Assembly (NCBI RefSeq): GCF_000970755.1
Contig: NZ_KQ034007.1
Coordinates: 696,240 to 760,239, forward strand
Direction of reading: 5' to 3'
DNA: 64,000 nt
Origin: Lactobacillus kimbladii
GTDB lineage: Bacteria > Bacillota > Bacilli > Lactobacillales > Lactobacillaceae
Part shown: piece by piece, positions 35,438-44,375 of the stretch
Layout of the letters: each line of letters opens with the position of its first letter
Position numbering within the stretch: position 1 is the stretch's first letter
Notes under the pieces: generated by a model
Told to the model about the DNA's origin: nothing
What the model saw: only the letters and a program-made list of their open reading frames with translations
Databases searched by the model: none
Made by a program: the position numbers and the translations under genes

Positions 35438-36889
35438 ATGAAGTTAATTTATCAGCATATGCTTAGCTTTTTACTAATCATTCTTACTACGGTATCAATA
35501 ATCGGTTTTTCTGAAATAAATAACGCAACTAAACAATCATATGAATATAATTATCAGAGAATGGAGGATTTTGCCTCAGCTTTAGGTACTTTAGCCGTAA
35601 GCGATGAAAAAAATGGCTCGGCCATGTTGAACCCCAAATTTTTGCATAAATTAGAATTCGTTCTCCATAGTGATAGGGTTTATCTTAGTGTTTTTGATAA
35701 GCATGGAACCCAAATCTATCCTGAGAAAAATGAAGACATAAGCTTAACTTCAAAGCGCGTTATGCAATTAAGACAGGGAAAGAAGCTTCACATCAAAAAT
35801 AATAATGAGGCTCTTTCCAGCTTAGGGCATAAAAAAGCTGCTTGTACTGGCGTTCTTTTACCATGGAAAGACAAAGGTAAATTTATTGGAGCGATTTGGT
35901 TAGGCGTCCGAGTTGCCAAAGTGGAAAGACCGGTGACAATAGCTAAGCAAAATTTGTTTAGTGCTCTTGTTTCAGCAATTATTGTGGGCTTGATGCTTAG
36001 TTTGATTCTTTCTTTTTATGCAACGGACAGAATAAAAAAGCTGTCAAGTGCTACTAAAAAAGTTGCTGCTGGTGATTTTGACGTCCAAACAAATTATAGT
36101 GGAAATGATGAGATAACTCAGCTGGCTGACAACTTCAATCAGATGGTTCGCGTTTTAAAAAAATCAAACCAAGAAGTTAAGGAGCAGGAAAAAAGGCGTG
36201 ATCAATTTATGGCTGATGCGGCTCATGAAATGCGTACGCCTTTGACTACTATTAATGGTATTCTAGAAGGTTTACAATATGATGCTATTCCCGATAAAGC
36301 TAAGCCCAAATCTATTGCCTTGATGAATAGGGAAACTAAGCGTCTGATTCGATTAGTTAACGAAAATTTGGATTATGAAAAAATTCGTAATAATCAAATA
36401 AACTTAGTTAAGACCACCTTTAATGCTAGAAAAACGCTAGATGATGTAACAATGCAGCTTAAACAAAATGCTGCCAAGGTCAGTGATACACTTACTATAA
36501 ATGCACCCAGGGATCTGCCAATTTATGCTGATAAAGATCGTTTTACTCAGATAATGGTTAATTTGGTTCAAAATGCAATTCAGTTTACTTCCGATGGCGA
36601 AATTCAAATAAGTGGCTATCGCGTTGCTCATGCAACAACTATTATTGTTGAAGATAATGGTATTGGGATGAATCAACAACAAATTAAATATGTATTTGAA
36701 AGATATTTTAAAGCTGATACTTCTCGTAGCAGCTCTGGTAAAGGAGAGTATGGCTTAGGATTGGCAATCGTTTCTTCTTTGATCAAACAACATGGAGGCA
36801 AAATAAGCGTGCAGTCAGAAATAAATCATGGGGCTGAATTTACAATTATTTTATTTGATCGCGGCTATGAGCAATACCTCGAAAACTAA
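35438..36889 (+). CDS. Membrane sensor histidine kinase
   Basis: A 483-residue kinase. It has helix 1 (5-27), an extracellular sensor domain (about 28-170), helix 2 (about 178-200), a HAMP domain (201-253), a HisKA with the phospho-His in DAAHEMRTP, and an ATPase domain with N box NLVQNAIQF, G1 DNGIGM and G2 GEYGLGLAIV. It is an intact kinase partnered with the preceding response regulator. The sensor domain has no motif that reveals the stimulus; its position beside an LTA synthase suggests envelope stress, but only as inference. Confidence 0.92.
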   Translation: MKLIYQHMLSFLLIILTTVSIIGFSEINNATKQSYEYNYQRMEDFASALGTLAVSDEKNGSAMLNPKFLHKLEFVLHSDRVYLSVFDKHGTQIYPEKNEDISLTSKRVMQLRQGKKLHIKNNNEALSSLGHKKAACTGVLLPWKDKGKFIGAIWLGVRVAKVERPVTIAKQNLFSALVSAIIVGLMLSLILSFYATDRIKKLSSATKKVAAGDFDVQTNYSGNDEITQLADNFNQMVRVLKKSNQEVKEQEKRRDQFMADAAHEMRTPLTTINGILEGLQYDAIPDKAKPKSIALMNRETKRLIRLVNENLDYEKIRNNQINLVKTTFNARKTLDDVTMQLKQNAAKVSDTLTINAPRDLPIYADKDRFTQIMVNLVQNAIQFTSDGEIQISGYRVAHATTIIVEDNGIGMNQQQIKYVFERYFKADTSRSSSGKGEYGLGLAIVSSLIKQHGGKISVQSEINHGAEFTIILFDRGYEQYLEN

Positions 36890-36925
36890 AAAATCATTTC
36901 CAAATGCGGAAATAATTTTTTGTTG
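36890..36925. terminator. Bidirectional terminator between the kinase and SPFH genes
   Basis: A 12-bp stem with one mismatch (AAAATCATTTCC / GGAAATAATTTT) has T-runs available on both strands. Confidence 0.7.
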
Positions 36926-36933
36926 TGCAGAAT

Positions 36934-37800
36934 TTATTCGTTTTCTTTTGTTGCTTCATGCCAGATCTTTGCAGTCGCTGGAATGCTTCCTAAATTGGTA
37001 AGGTCGTCTTTATTGACTACAATTAGATTGTTAGGTCCTTTAGCTAAATTATTAAAACTGTCCAAACTCTGATTTTTAAAGTAACCGTCACTTGCTTTAG
37101 CCAGGCTGGCTTGTAATTGATTTATTCGATATGCTTCAGCATCTGCTTCTGTTTTGACAGCTTCGGCCTTAGCCTTAGCCGTTGCAATTAAAGCATCATT
37201 TTTAGCCTTTGTGGTTAGTTCAATATTTTTAGCTTCGCCTTCAGCTTTTTCAATAGCAGCTATTTTTTCACGATCGGCAGTTAACTGTTTGTCCATGGCT
37301 TTTTGAATTTCAGTACTAGGTAAAAGCTCATCAATGTTGACCCTAACTACACGAATGCCATAAATATCCGTTAAATCACCGATAGCATCGGAGAGCTGAC
37401 TATTTATACTACTTGTTGACCCCAAAGCATCATTTAGATCCATCCGCCCGATAATGTCTCTCAAATGACCACGAATTAGTTCAACCATTGATTTTACCGA
37501 GTCAGTATTATTGTAAAAATATTTATAGGAATCAGTTACTAGGTAATTTAGGGTTAAACTGGTAGTAATTTCTGCGTTGTCTTTGGTAATAATCGAATAT
37601 TTCGAAATTTCTGCCGGAAACATTGCCAGGGAAACTTTGCGCAACCTCTGTATTACCGGAATGATTAGCACTAAACCTGCTTTTACGGTTCTGGAATATT
37701 TTCCTAATGTTTCTATTAAACCTTCATTGTTTTGCGGGACGACCCGGCAGCACGAGAGTAATAAAAACAAAAACAGCACAACAATTATGAAAATTTTCAT
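36934..37800 (-). CDS. SPFH/Band 7 (stomatin-like) membrane protein
   Basis: About 288 residues. It has an N-terminal membrane segment (1-18, with a CC pair), a Band 7 domain (about 20-185, starting VVPQNNEGLIETLGKY) and a long Ala/Lys/Glu-rich helix (about 190-250) for oligomerisation. The frame opens at TTG 37812, but GGAGG falls inside it, so ATG 37800 is the start. Such proteins form ring-shaped membrane microdomain scaffolds, often with FtsH. It lies 35 bases downstream of the LTA synthase gene and is probably co-transcribed. Confidence 0.85.
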   Translation of the reverse strand: MKIFIIVVLFLFLLLSCCRVVPQNNEGLIETLGKYSRTVKAGLVLIIPVIQRLRKVSLAMFPAEISKYSIITKDNAEITTSLTLNYLVTDSYKYFYNNTDSVKSMVELIRGHLRDIIGRMDLNDALGSTSSINSQLSDAIGDLTDIYGIRVVRVNIDELLPSTEIQKAMDKQLTADREKIAAIEKAEGEAKNIELTTKAKNDALIATAKAKAEAVKTEADAEAYRINQLQASLAKASDGYFKNQSLDSFNNLAKGPNNLIVVNKDDLTNLGSIPATAKIWHEATKENE

Positions 37801-37835
37801 TTTATCCTCCAAAATTAAAAAATTATGTTTATTTC

Positions 37836-40028
37836 TTAATTATATGACTTTTTGTGATTTTTACTAGGCTTAGTCTGCTTTTCAATTAAATGATTGCCGG
37901 AAACAGATTCAGGAATTTTTGTGATTTCTTCTTCACGACCCTTAAGCTCTGTAGCGTCCGTTTTGTATAACTTAGTAGTAGATTTGCGCTGTTTGCTTAT
38001 AAGAGCAGTGGATTTATTTTTCAATTGCTGCCGGAGGTCTTCCATCTGTCTGTAATTGGTTAAATAGTCAAATTGTGTGGGGTCAACGGGTTTAAATCCG
38101 CTAGGAGTGTAAAAACGCAATAAATTATGATTATTTAGTAAGTCGGAGTATTTAAGGGACTTTTTGCCTTCTTTTGCCAATTTTGTGATTTCATATTTTT
38201 CCTGCTCGGTAAAATTAATAATCTGCTTGCCACTTTTGCGGTCGTAAACAACGCCTTTTAGGCCTTTACCACCAATAATAACGTATTTTTGACTAACAAT
38301 GGTGCCATTCCTAAAAGTAAGCCAGGGGCGATATTTTGGCGCTAGCAGATCACTGCCAAATTGAATATAATTGCGATTTGAAATTCCCAGAAGATGGATC
38401 AAGGTCGGCAATACATCTATTTCGCCTGCGACTTCTTGCTTGATTTTTCCCTTTAAATTTTGAGCATGTATCATAAAAGGTACACGTTGCATTTGAACAT
38501 TATTATAGCTATTCCATGTATCAGAACTTTCACCCACAATTGGTGCCAAAGTTTCGTTTTCAGAATTAGTTAATCCGTAATGGTCTCCATAGATCACAAC
38601 CATAGTATTTTTAATCAAACCTGATTTCTTCAAGTAATTGAAAAATTCACGGATAGATTGATCCAGATAATGAGCAGTTTCAAAATAATTGTTAATTGAT
38701 TTGTCTGACGTATCACTGGTTTTAAAACTCGGATCCAGATCCTCTTCGTCCATGTCAAAGGGAGTATGATTTGTAACGGTAATAAATTTAGTATAAAAAG
38801 GCTGCTGCATCCTTTCTAAATATTTGATGCTTTCAGCAAACATAATTTTATCTTTGATGCCATAGCCAATATGATCATTTTTATCGTGACTAAAGTAATT
38901 TTGATCAAAGAAATAGTCATAACCCATGTTTTTATAAACATCATCACGGTTCCAAAATGTACCAACATTACCATGAAATACGGCAGAAGTGTAGTTGCCG
39001 TGTTGACGCAAAATTTGCGGTGCAGCCTGAAAAGTATTCGAACTGCCCATTGCAGTGAATAAAGAGCCGTCGGAAATACCATAGGTACTGGTTTCCAGCA
39101 TGTTTTCTGCATCACTAGTTCGGCCAATGCCAACTTGGTGGTAAAAATTGGCAAAACTTAATGTATGTTTGTTGTGATAAAGTGAATTGAGATAGGGCGT
39201 AACTTCCTTACCGTTGATTTTTAAATCAATTAGAAACTGCTGAAAACTTTCCAAATGAATTATTATTACATTTTTGCCTTTTTCTTTACCAAAATATTCA
39301 GTATTTACGGGTAATTTATTTTTTTTGGTGTAAGCCAAAATTTTATTTAAGTCAGCTGTATTGGCGTTTTTATTTACCTGCTCGGTTTGTTCATTTTTAA
39401 CGGCGTCATAAACTGTATAGGTATCAATACCAAGATATTTAACAATGTATGATCGATCGAATGTGGTACCTAACAAGCGTGGTCTGGAAGACTCGGCCAA
39501 AAAGACATTTAGCACTAAAATTAATGCACCAACTGAAGTAACAGCAAAAGGTGTAAGAAGGCCAAAGGATTTTTGATCAATTCTGATTTTGTGAGCAATT
39601 AGTAATATGATTATTATGAAAAGGTCAAGCCACAATAATAAGTCAGAAGGTTGAAGCAGTGCAACTGCACTTTTTCCCAGACCAGGGGCAACCTTACCAG
39701 CATTTGTAATAGTCTTTACGGTAATAAAATCGGAAAATTGACGATAATAAAGAACATTCGCAAATAACAGTCCCGAATTTGCTACATCAAGCAGGACCAT
39801 TGCACAATATGAAATGACTGGCTTAGAAAAATATAATCCAACGCTCATTAGTAAAATTGCACTACCAACAGGACTTAACCACATGATAATATGTTGATAA
39901 GGATCTGAAATACCCAAATTGAAATCATGGTAGGCTGCAAAAATGTACTTGAGCGCAAATAACACAACCAGAAGGCAGAAAAAGCCTATCCGAGTCTGAA
40001 TGAAGTTAGTCAGATTTTTTTTATTCAA
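37836..40028 (-). CDS. ltaS: Lipoteichoic acid synthase-family glycerophosphotransferase
   Basis: A 730-residue protein with five N-terminal membrane helices (to about residue 190) and an extracellular sulfatase-fold domain (about 255-600). The catalytic region has HLESFQ (metal-binding Glu), GRTSDAE (nucleophile Thr) and YGDHYG (metal-binding Asp/His). It polymerises glycerol phosphate from phosphatidylglycerol into lipoteichoic acid at the outer membrane face. The C-terminal 90 residues are Lys/Thr-rich and longer than in Staphylococcus LtaS. An SPFH gene follows on the same strand. Confidence 0.9.
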   Translation of the reverse strand: MNKKNLTNFIQTRIGFFCLLVVLFALKYIFAAYHDFNLGISDPYQHIIMWLSPVGSAILLMSVGLYFSKPVISYCAMVLLDVANSGLLFANVLYYRQFSDFITVKTITNAGKVAPGLGKSAVALLQPSDLLLWLDLFIIIILLIAHKIRIDQKSFGLLTPFAVTSVGALILVLNVFLAESSRPRLLGTTFDRSYIVKYLGIDTYTVYDAVKNEQTEQVNKNANTADLNKILAYTKKNKLPVNTEYFGKEKGKNVIIIHLESFQQFLIDLKINGKEVTPYLNSLYHNKHTLSFANFYHQVGIGRTSDAENMLETSTYGISDGSLFTAMGSSNTFQAAPQILRQHGNYTSAVFHGNVGTFWNRDDVYKNMGYDYFFDQNYFSHDKNDHIGYGIKDKIMFAESIKYLERMQQPFYTKFITVTNHTPFDMDEEDLDPSFKTSDTSDKSINNYFETAHYLDQSIREFFNYLKKSGLIKNTMVVIYGDHYGLTNSENETLAPIVGESSDTWNSYNNVQMQRVPFMIHAQNLKGKIKQEVAGEIDVLPTLIHLLGISNRNYIQFGSDLLAPKYRPWLTFRNGTIVSQKYVIIGGKGLKGVVYDRKSGKQIINFTEQEKYEITKLAKEGKKSLKYSDLLNNHNLLRFYTPSGFKPVDPTQFDYLTNYRQMEDLRQQLKNKSTALISKQRKSTTKLYKTDATELKGREEEITKIPESVSGNHLIEKQTKPSKNHKKSYN

Positions 40029-40170
40029 AATGAACTCTCCCTTATCAGACTATTTTAAAAGTTTCTGTCCTTTTAAACAATCTTTTCCGTTTTGTTAGAC
40101 CTTTTTTAATAATTAATCGCAGAAACTTGAGTATAATTTAAATGAACTATATTTTAGGAATTGAATCAGA

Positions 40171-40797
40171 ATGATATTTTTAGGACCACTATATAACCTG
40201 CTTTCGCAACTTTACGCTACTAAAATAAATCATTTTGCTTTGATTAAGTTGATTGTACTGGCACTGGATAAAACTATCTTTTATTTTCTGTTTTTTATGG
40301 TAATACGCTTAATCTGGCTAATGACTATTAGGAGTCGGCGTACAATTAAGTCTGAGGCGTCAGTATGGTTATTTGCTTTTTATTTAATTTTAGTGCTGAT
40401 GTTAACTACTTTTCGTAATACTTATTTTCCCTGGAATCTAACACTTAATCTGCACAGACCTTTAAACGAAATAAATTTCGTCTTCTTAAGGGAAACTTGG
40501 AAAATGTATCATGCCCCCAGCAGGCTGGACTTTGTATATAATTCTTTAGGTAATATCCTGTGCTTTATCCCATTTGGATTTTTGTCACCCTTTGTTTTTT
40601 CAAAAAAACAAACCTTCTGGCGTGTTGTTTTGGCCGGTGTCATTTTTTCGGTATTTATTGAAGGAATGCAGTTTTTACTGGAAACCGGCGTGACTGATAT
40701 TGACGATGTGTTCTTTAACAGTTGTGGAACGGTAATTGGTTATTTCTGCTATTGGCTTGTAATGATAATCAGGAGAAAGACGCGTAAAACTAACTAA
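40171..40797 (+). CDS. VanZ-family membrane protein
   Basis: A 208-residue membrane protein with five hydrophobic segments (roughly 15-45, 70-90, 128-145, 152-170 and 180-200). It carries the VanZ-domain landmarks NILCFIPFGFLSPF and the acidic EGMQFLLETGVTDIDDVFFNSCGTVIGY, which is the diagnostic DxxD...N..G signature. VanZ homologues give low-level teicoplanin resistance in enterococci, but in most bacteria their role is unknown. It has no ATG ambiguity and stands alone between divergent ltaS and pgi. Confidence 0.88.
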   Translation: MIFLGPLYNLLSQLYATKINHFALIKLIVLALDKTIFYFLFFMVIRLIWLMTIRSRRTIKSEASVWLFAFYLILVLMLTTFRNTYFPWNLTLNLHRPLNEINFVFLRETWKMYHAPSRLDFVYNSLGNILCFIPFGFLSPFVFSKKQTFWRVVLAGVIFSVFIEGMQFLLETGVTDIDDVFFNSCGTVIGYFCYWLVMIIRRKTRKTN

Positions 40798-40876
40798 AAG
40801 CACTGGTATTTGTAAAATAAGATTGCTAAAATGTTCTTGTGAAATACATATTTAATTCAGTAAGGAGAGCGTGTTT

Positions 40877-42226
40877 ATGAGTTTAATTAAATTTGATAGT
40901 ACAAAACTGACACCATTTGTTCACGATAACGAACTAGGCGAGATGCAAGCTTTAGTTAACGTTGCCGATAAAGAACTTAGAGATGGTTCAGGTGCTGGCA
41001 ATGATTTTCTGGGTTGGGTCGATTTGCCAGTTAATTATGACAAAGAGGAATTTGCCAGAATCAAAAAAGCAGCCCAAAAGATTCAAAGTGACTCTGAAGT
41101 TTTAGTTTGTATCGGTATTGGTGGTTCATATTTAGGCGCTCAGGCAGCTATTGAGTTTTTAAATGGTGCATTTTATGGCAAGGGTAAAGAAAAATATCCT
41201 ACTGTTGTATTTTGCGGCAACTCCTTATCAGGCTCGTATTTACATGATCTGATTGAATGGCTTGGTGACAAGGACTTTAGTGTTAATGTCATTTCTAAAT
41301 CTGGTACTACTACTGAACCAGCTGTTGCTTTTCGCATTTTTAAAGATAAATTAATTGAAAAGTATGGCGCAGATGAGGCTAAGAATAGAATCTTTGCTAC
41401 AACAGATCGTGCTAAAGGTGCTTTAAAAACTGAAGCAGATGCTGAAGGTTATGAGGAATTTGTTGTGCCGGATGACATTGGTGGACGCTACAGCGTACTA
41501 TCAGCTGTTGGTTTGTTGCCGATTGCAGTTTCTGGTGCTGATATTGACCAATTAATGAAAGGCGCTGCTGATGCCAGAGCAGAGTATACCGATACTGATT
41601 TAAGTAACGCGACTCCTTATCAATATGCTGCTCTGCGTAATATTCTTTATCGCAAAGGCTATACTACTGAAATTGTTGAAAACTATGAACCAACTTTAAG
41701 AATGTTCAGTGAATGGTGCAAACAATTAATGGGAGAATCAGAAGGAAAGGATAATAAAGGCATTTGGCCGGCCAGTGCCAACTTTACGACTGATTTGCAC
41801 TCATTGGGTCAATATATTCAAGAAGGCAGAAGAAATCTTTTTGAAACAGTTATTAGAGTTGAAAATCCAACAAATGATGTCAAAATCCCTTCTGACGATC
41901 GTAATTTAGACCAGTTAAATTTCTTATCTGGTAAAAGCTTAAACTTTGTAAATGAACGTGCCTATGAAGGAGTTGTTCTGGCCCATACTGATGGTGGTGT
42001 CCCTGTTATGACAGTTAATATTCCTGATCAAACAGAACACACTTTGGGCTACCTAATTTACTTCTTTGAACTGGCAATTGCTGTTTCTGGTTATGTTAAT
42101 GGCATTAATCCGTTCAATCAACCTGGTGTTGAAGAATATAAACGAAACATGTTTGGTTTGCTTAATAAACCAGGTTATGAAGATTTACACGATGACTTAG
42201 CAAATAGATTTAAGCAGGAAAAATAA
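40877..42226 (+). CDS. pgi: Glucose-6-phosphate isomerase
   Basis: About 449 residues, the Firmicute-length form, interconverting glucose-6-P and fructose-6-P. Visible are [15 protein letters not shown] (phosphate binding), [23 protein letters not shown] and the catalytic Glu/His/Lys region around [16 protein letters not shown]. The frame opens at GTG 40871; AAGGAG spacing picks ATG 40877. It links the hexose phosphates produced by the PTS loci with the main glycolytic path. Confidence 0.96.
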   Translation: MSLIKFDSTKLTPFVHDNELGEMQALVNVADKELRDGSGAGNDFLGWVDLPVNYDKEEFARIKKAAQKIQSDSEVLVCIGIGGSYLGAQAAIEFLNGAFYGKGKEKYPTVVFCGNSLSGSYLHDLIEWLGDKDFSVNVISKSGTTTEPAVAFRIFKDKLIEKYGADEAKNRIFATTDRAKGALKTEADAEGYEEFVVPDDIGGRYSVLSAVGLLPIAVSGADIDQLMKGAADARAEYTDTDLSNATPYQYAALRNILYRKGYTTEIVENYEPTLRMFSEWCKQLMGESEGKDNKGIWPASANFTTDLHSLGQYIQEGRRNLFETVIRVENPTNDVKIPSDDRNLDQLNFLSGKSLNFVNERAYEGVVLAHTDGGVPVMTVNIPDQTEHTLGYLIYFFELAIAVSGYVNGINPFNQPGVEEYKRNMFGLLNKPGYEDLHDDLANRFKQEK

Positions 42227-42350
42227 TTTTTATTATTGAAATTATTTTAAAATAAGATTAAGATAAATATATGCTTACTTTACATGAGTTATGTTTATAT
42301 AAGAAAAAGACATATCATCCTGTACATTGTATTTATTCATATTAACCATT

Positions 42351-42380
42351 ATGGAAAGGGTAAAAGTTTTTGGCTTTTAG
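42351..42380 (+). CDS. Candidate 9-residue leader peptide upstream of drug exporter
   Basis: ATG 42351 opens MERVKVFGF then TAG 42380, and the whole frame lies inside the terminator hairpin that precedes the exporter. This is the layout of ribosome-mediated attenuation, where a stalled ribosome opens the hairpin. The ribosome site before it is weak, so this is a hypothesis. Confidence 0.35.
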   Translation: MERVKVFGF

Positions 42381-42389
42381 CCTTTTTTT
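42355..42389 (+). terminator. Terminator/attenuator before the DHA2 exporter
   Basis: A 12-bp stem with one mismatch (AAAGGGTAAAAG 42355-42366, CTTTTAGCCTTT 42374-42385) is followed by seven T ending at 42389. The exporter ribosome site AAGGAG begins only four bases later, and no other terminator follows pgi. It may end pgi or control the exporter. Confidence 0.75.
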
Positions 42390-42408
42390 ATTAAGGAGAT
42401 TTAATTTT

Positions 42409-43797
42409 ATGGCAGAAAAGAAAGAAACACCAAAGCGGGTTTTGGCAATTATCAGTTGTGCTTTAATGGCTTTTGTTTCGATTTTGACAGAAACGAGTTT
42501 AAACGTTACTTTTCCCACATTGATGAAACAATTTCATATTGGTTTAGGATTAGTTCAGTGGACGACAACAGGGTATTTACTAACAATTTCTGTGATTATG
42601 GTTGCAAGCTCATATTTAAATGAGCGCTTTTCAGCAAGACAACTGTTTTTAACTGCTGCAATTGCATTTATTGCCGGTTCAATTGTGGCTGCTTTTGCCT
42701 CTAATTTCTGGGTCTTACTCGCAGGTCGGTTGATTTCTTCAGTTGGAGCAGGATTGTCAATACCATTAATGTTTAATATGGTTGTAGAACTAATGCCGCA
42801 AGAAAAATGGGGCTTTTATATGGGTTTGACTGGTTTAGTCATTATTCTTGCACCGTCTCTAGGCCCCACATTTGGTGGCACAGTTGTTTACTATTTTGGC
42901 TGGCCCTTAATTTTTGAAATTGTAGTGGTAATTGCTGTATTTATAATGATTTTGGGTTTATTCGTAATTGAACAATATCATGAGAAAAAGCATCCGAGTT
43001 TTGACTGGTTAAGTTACATAGTTATAGCTAGTGCGATGGTAATTTTTAACCTGGGTTTCAATAGAATTAGTAATGGTTTTACTGATATTGGTTTTTGGCT
43101 CAGCATGATTATCGTGGCAATCTTGGTATACACGTTCATTAAACTGTCACGCACGAGCAAAAAGAAACTAATAAACTTGAATATTTTTAAAAATAAGCCC
43201 TTCATTTTTGCTATGATATCTTATTTATTATTGCAGTTTATTAATATTGGTACAAGTTTTGCTGTGCCTAATTATGTGCAAATTGTTAATCATGCCAGTT
43301 CTTTAATCGGAGGATTAGTTTTGCTTCCCGGTTGTATTATCAGTGGTATTTTAAACCCCTGGTTTGGTCATATTTATGATAAAAAGGGTGCGCCATTGCC
43401 ACTGCTTACGGGAACAGTATTCTGCTTAACGGCCTGTTTGCTTTTTTCTTTGTTTAGTTTGAAAATCAGTACATTCATGGTCGGTGTTTTTTATGGCATT
43501 ATGATTATTGGTCGCCAGATGGCGTTTAACAACACTATGGCTGAAGCATCGAAATTACAACCAGAAGAATTGCATACTGATGCGACTGCAGTCTTTCAAA
43601 CTGGCCAGCAATATGCTGGATCAATGGGAACAACCGTAATGGCCGCTATTATTTCATCTTGGCAAAAAAGACCTGGTAATTATGCAGCACTCACGGCACA
43701 AGGCAGTCAGGAAGCATTTTTATTTTTGACATTTGTCAGTGTGATAATTTTGCTTAGTTATTTAAACTTATTCAGACTTGAGAAGAAATTGAAATAA
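42409..43797 (+). CDS. DHA2-type MFS multidrug exporter (EmrB/QacA family)
   Basis: About 462 residues with 14 predicted helices, as expected for drug:H+ antiporters of the DHA2 branch. Motif A-like LNERFSARQLF lies after helix 2, and the motif C-like MGLTGLVIILAPSLGPTFGG in helix 5 marks an antiporter. The frame opens at TTG 42370, but AAGGAG sits just before ATG 42409. It is preceded by a terminator hairpin and possible leader peptide, suggesting inducible expression. Substrates cannot be read from the sequence. Confidence 0.88.
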   Translation: MAEKKETPKRVLAIISCALMAFVSILTETSLNVTFPTLMKQFHIGLGLVQWTTTGYLLTISVIMVASSYLNERFSARQLFLTAAIAFIAGSIVAAFASNFWVLLAGRLISSVGAGLSIPLMFNMVVELMPQEKWGFYMGLTGLVIILAPSLGPTFGGTVVYYFGWPLIFEIVVVIAVFIMILGLFVIEQYHEKKHPSFDWLSYIVIASAMVIFNLGFNRISNGFTDIGFWLSMIIVAILVYTFIKLSRTSKKKLINLNIFKNKPFIFAMISYLLLQFINIGTSFAVPNYVQIVNHASSLIGGLVLLPGCIISGILNPWFGHIYDKKGAPLPLLTGTVFCLTACLLFSLFSLKISTFMVGVFYGIMIIGRQMAFNNTMAEASKLQPEELHTDATAVFQTGQQYAGSMGTTVMAAIISSWQKRPGNYAALTAQGSQEAFLFLTFVSVIILLSYLNLFRLEKKLK

Positions 43798-43814
43798 AAT
43801 CAAAAATAAATATC

Positions 43815-43952
43815 AAAAGAGTCTGGGAAAAAACTCTAACCTAACTAAAAAGGCTGACAAATCACGTCAATAAAACGTTGATTTGTCAGCCTTTTTAAAT
43901 TGTGAAATTTTTTAATTTAACTTCAAAGAGCACTATTTTCCCAGACTCTTTT
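43815..43952. repeat. Nested inverted-repeat element (138 bp)
   Basis: The outer arms are AAAAGAGTCTGGGAAAA (43815-43831) and its exact complement TTTTCCCAGACTCTTTT (43936-43952). Nested within is a second hairpin, AAAAAGGCTGACAAATCA (from 43847) with TGATTTGTCAGCCTTTTT (to 43895), which is a strong terminator followed by T. Similar GAGTCTGGGA palindromes recur between genes in lactobacilli and streptococci, so this may be a small mobile palindromic repeat. Confidence 0.8.
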
Positions 43953-44045
43953 TTTCACCTCTTTAGTGCAAATCTTTAATTTAAGTAATTCCAAAAATTT
44001 GTCATGATAAAGCTGTAGAAAATCTATTTTAGAAAGGAAAACGTT

Positions 44046-44354
44046 ATGAGTAAGAAAGTTTTATTAATTTGTGGCTCGGGGGCATCTTCTGGCTTTATGG
44101 CCGCAAATATGCGTAAAGCCGCAAAAAAAGCAGGTTTGGATTTTAAGATTCAAGCTAGAAGTGAAGCAGAATTATCTGATTATGCTAACGATATTGATGC
44201 ATTAATGGTAGGACCTCACTTAAAAGCTGAATTTGATGCAATAAAAAGTAGAGTACCTGAAAATGTAAAAGTTATTTTGATGAAACCAGATTACTATTCA
44301 ATCCTTGATGGCAAGGGTGCAATAGAGCATTTGGAAAAAGAACTAGAACAGTAG
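44046..44354 (+). CDS. celA: PTS lactose/cellobiose-family IIB component
   Basis: A 102-residue soluble phosphocarrier with the IIB phosphate loop VLLICGSGASSGFMA; the phospho-acceptor is Cys9. It passes phosphate from IIA to the incoming sugar. It starts at ATG 44046 behind GAAAGGAAA. It is the first gene of a five-gene cluster (IIB, IIC, IIA, GH1, PRD regulator), and its length and motif are typical. Confidence 0.93.
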   Translation: MSKKVLLICGSGASSGFMAANMRKAAKKAGLDFKIQARSEAELSDYANDIDALMVGPHLKAEFDAIKSRVPENVKVILMKPDYYSILDGKGAIEHLEKELEQ

Positions 44355-44375
44355 GATGAGAAAGGAGTTTTAAAA

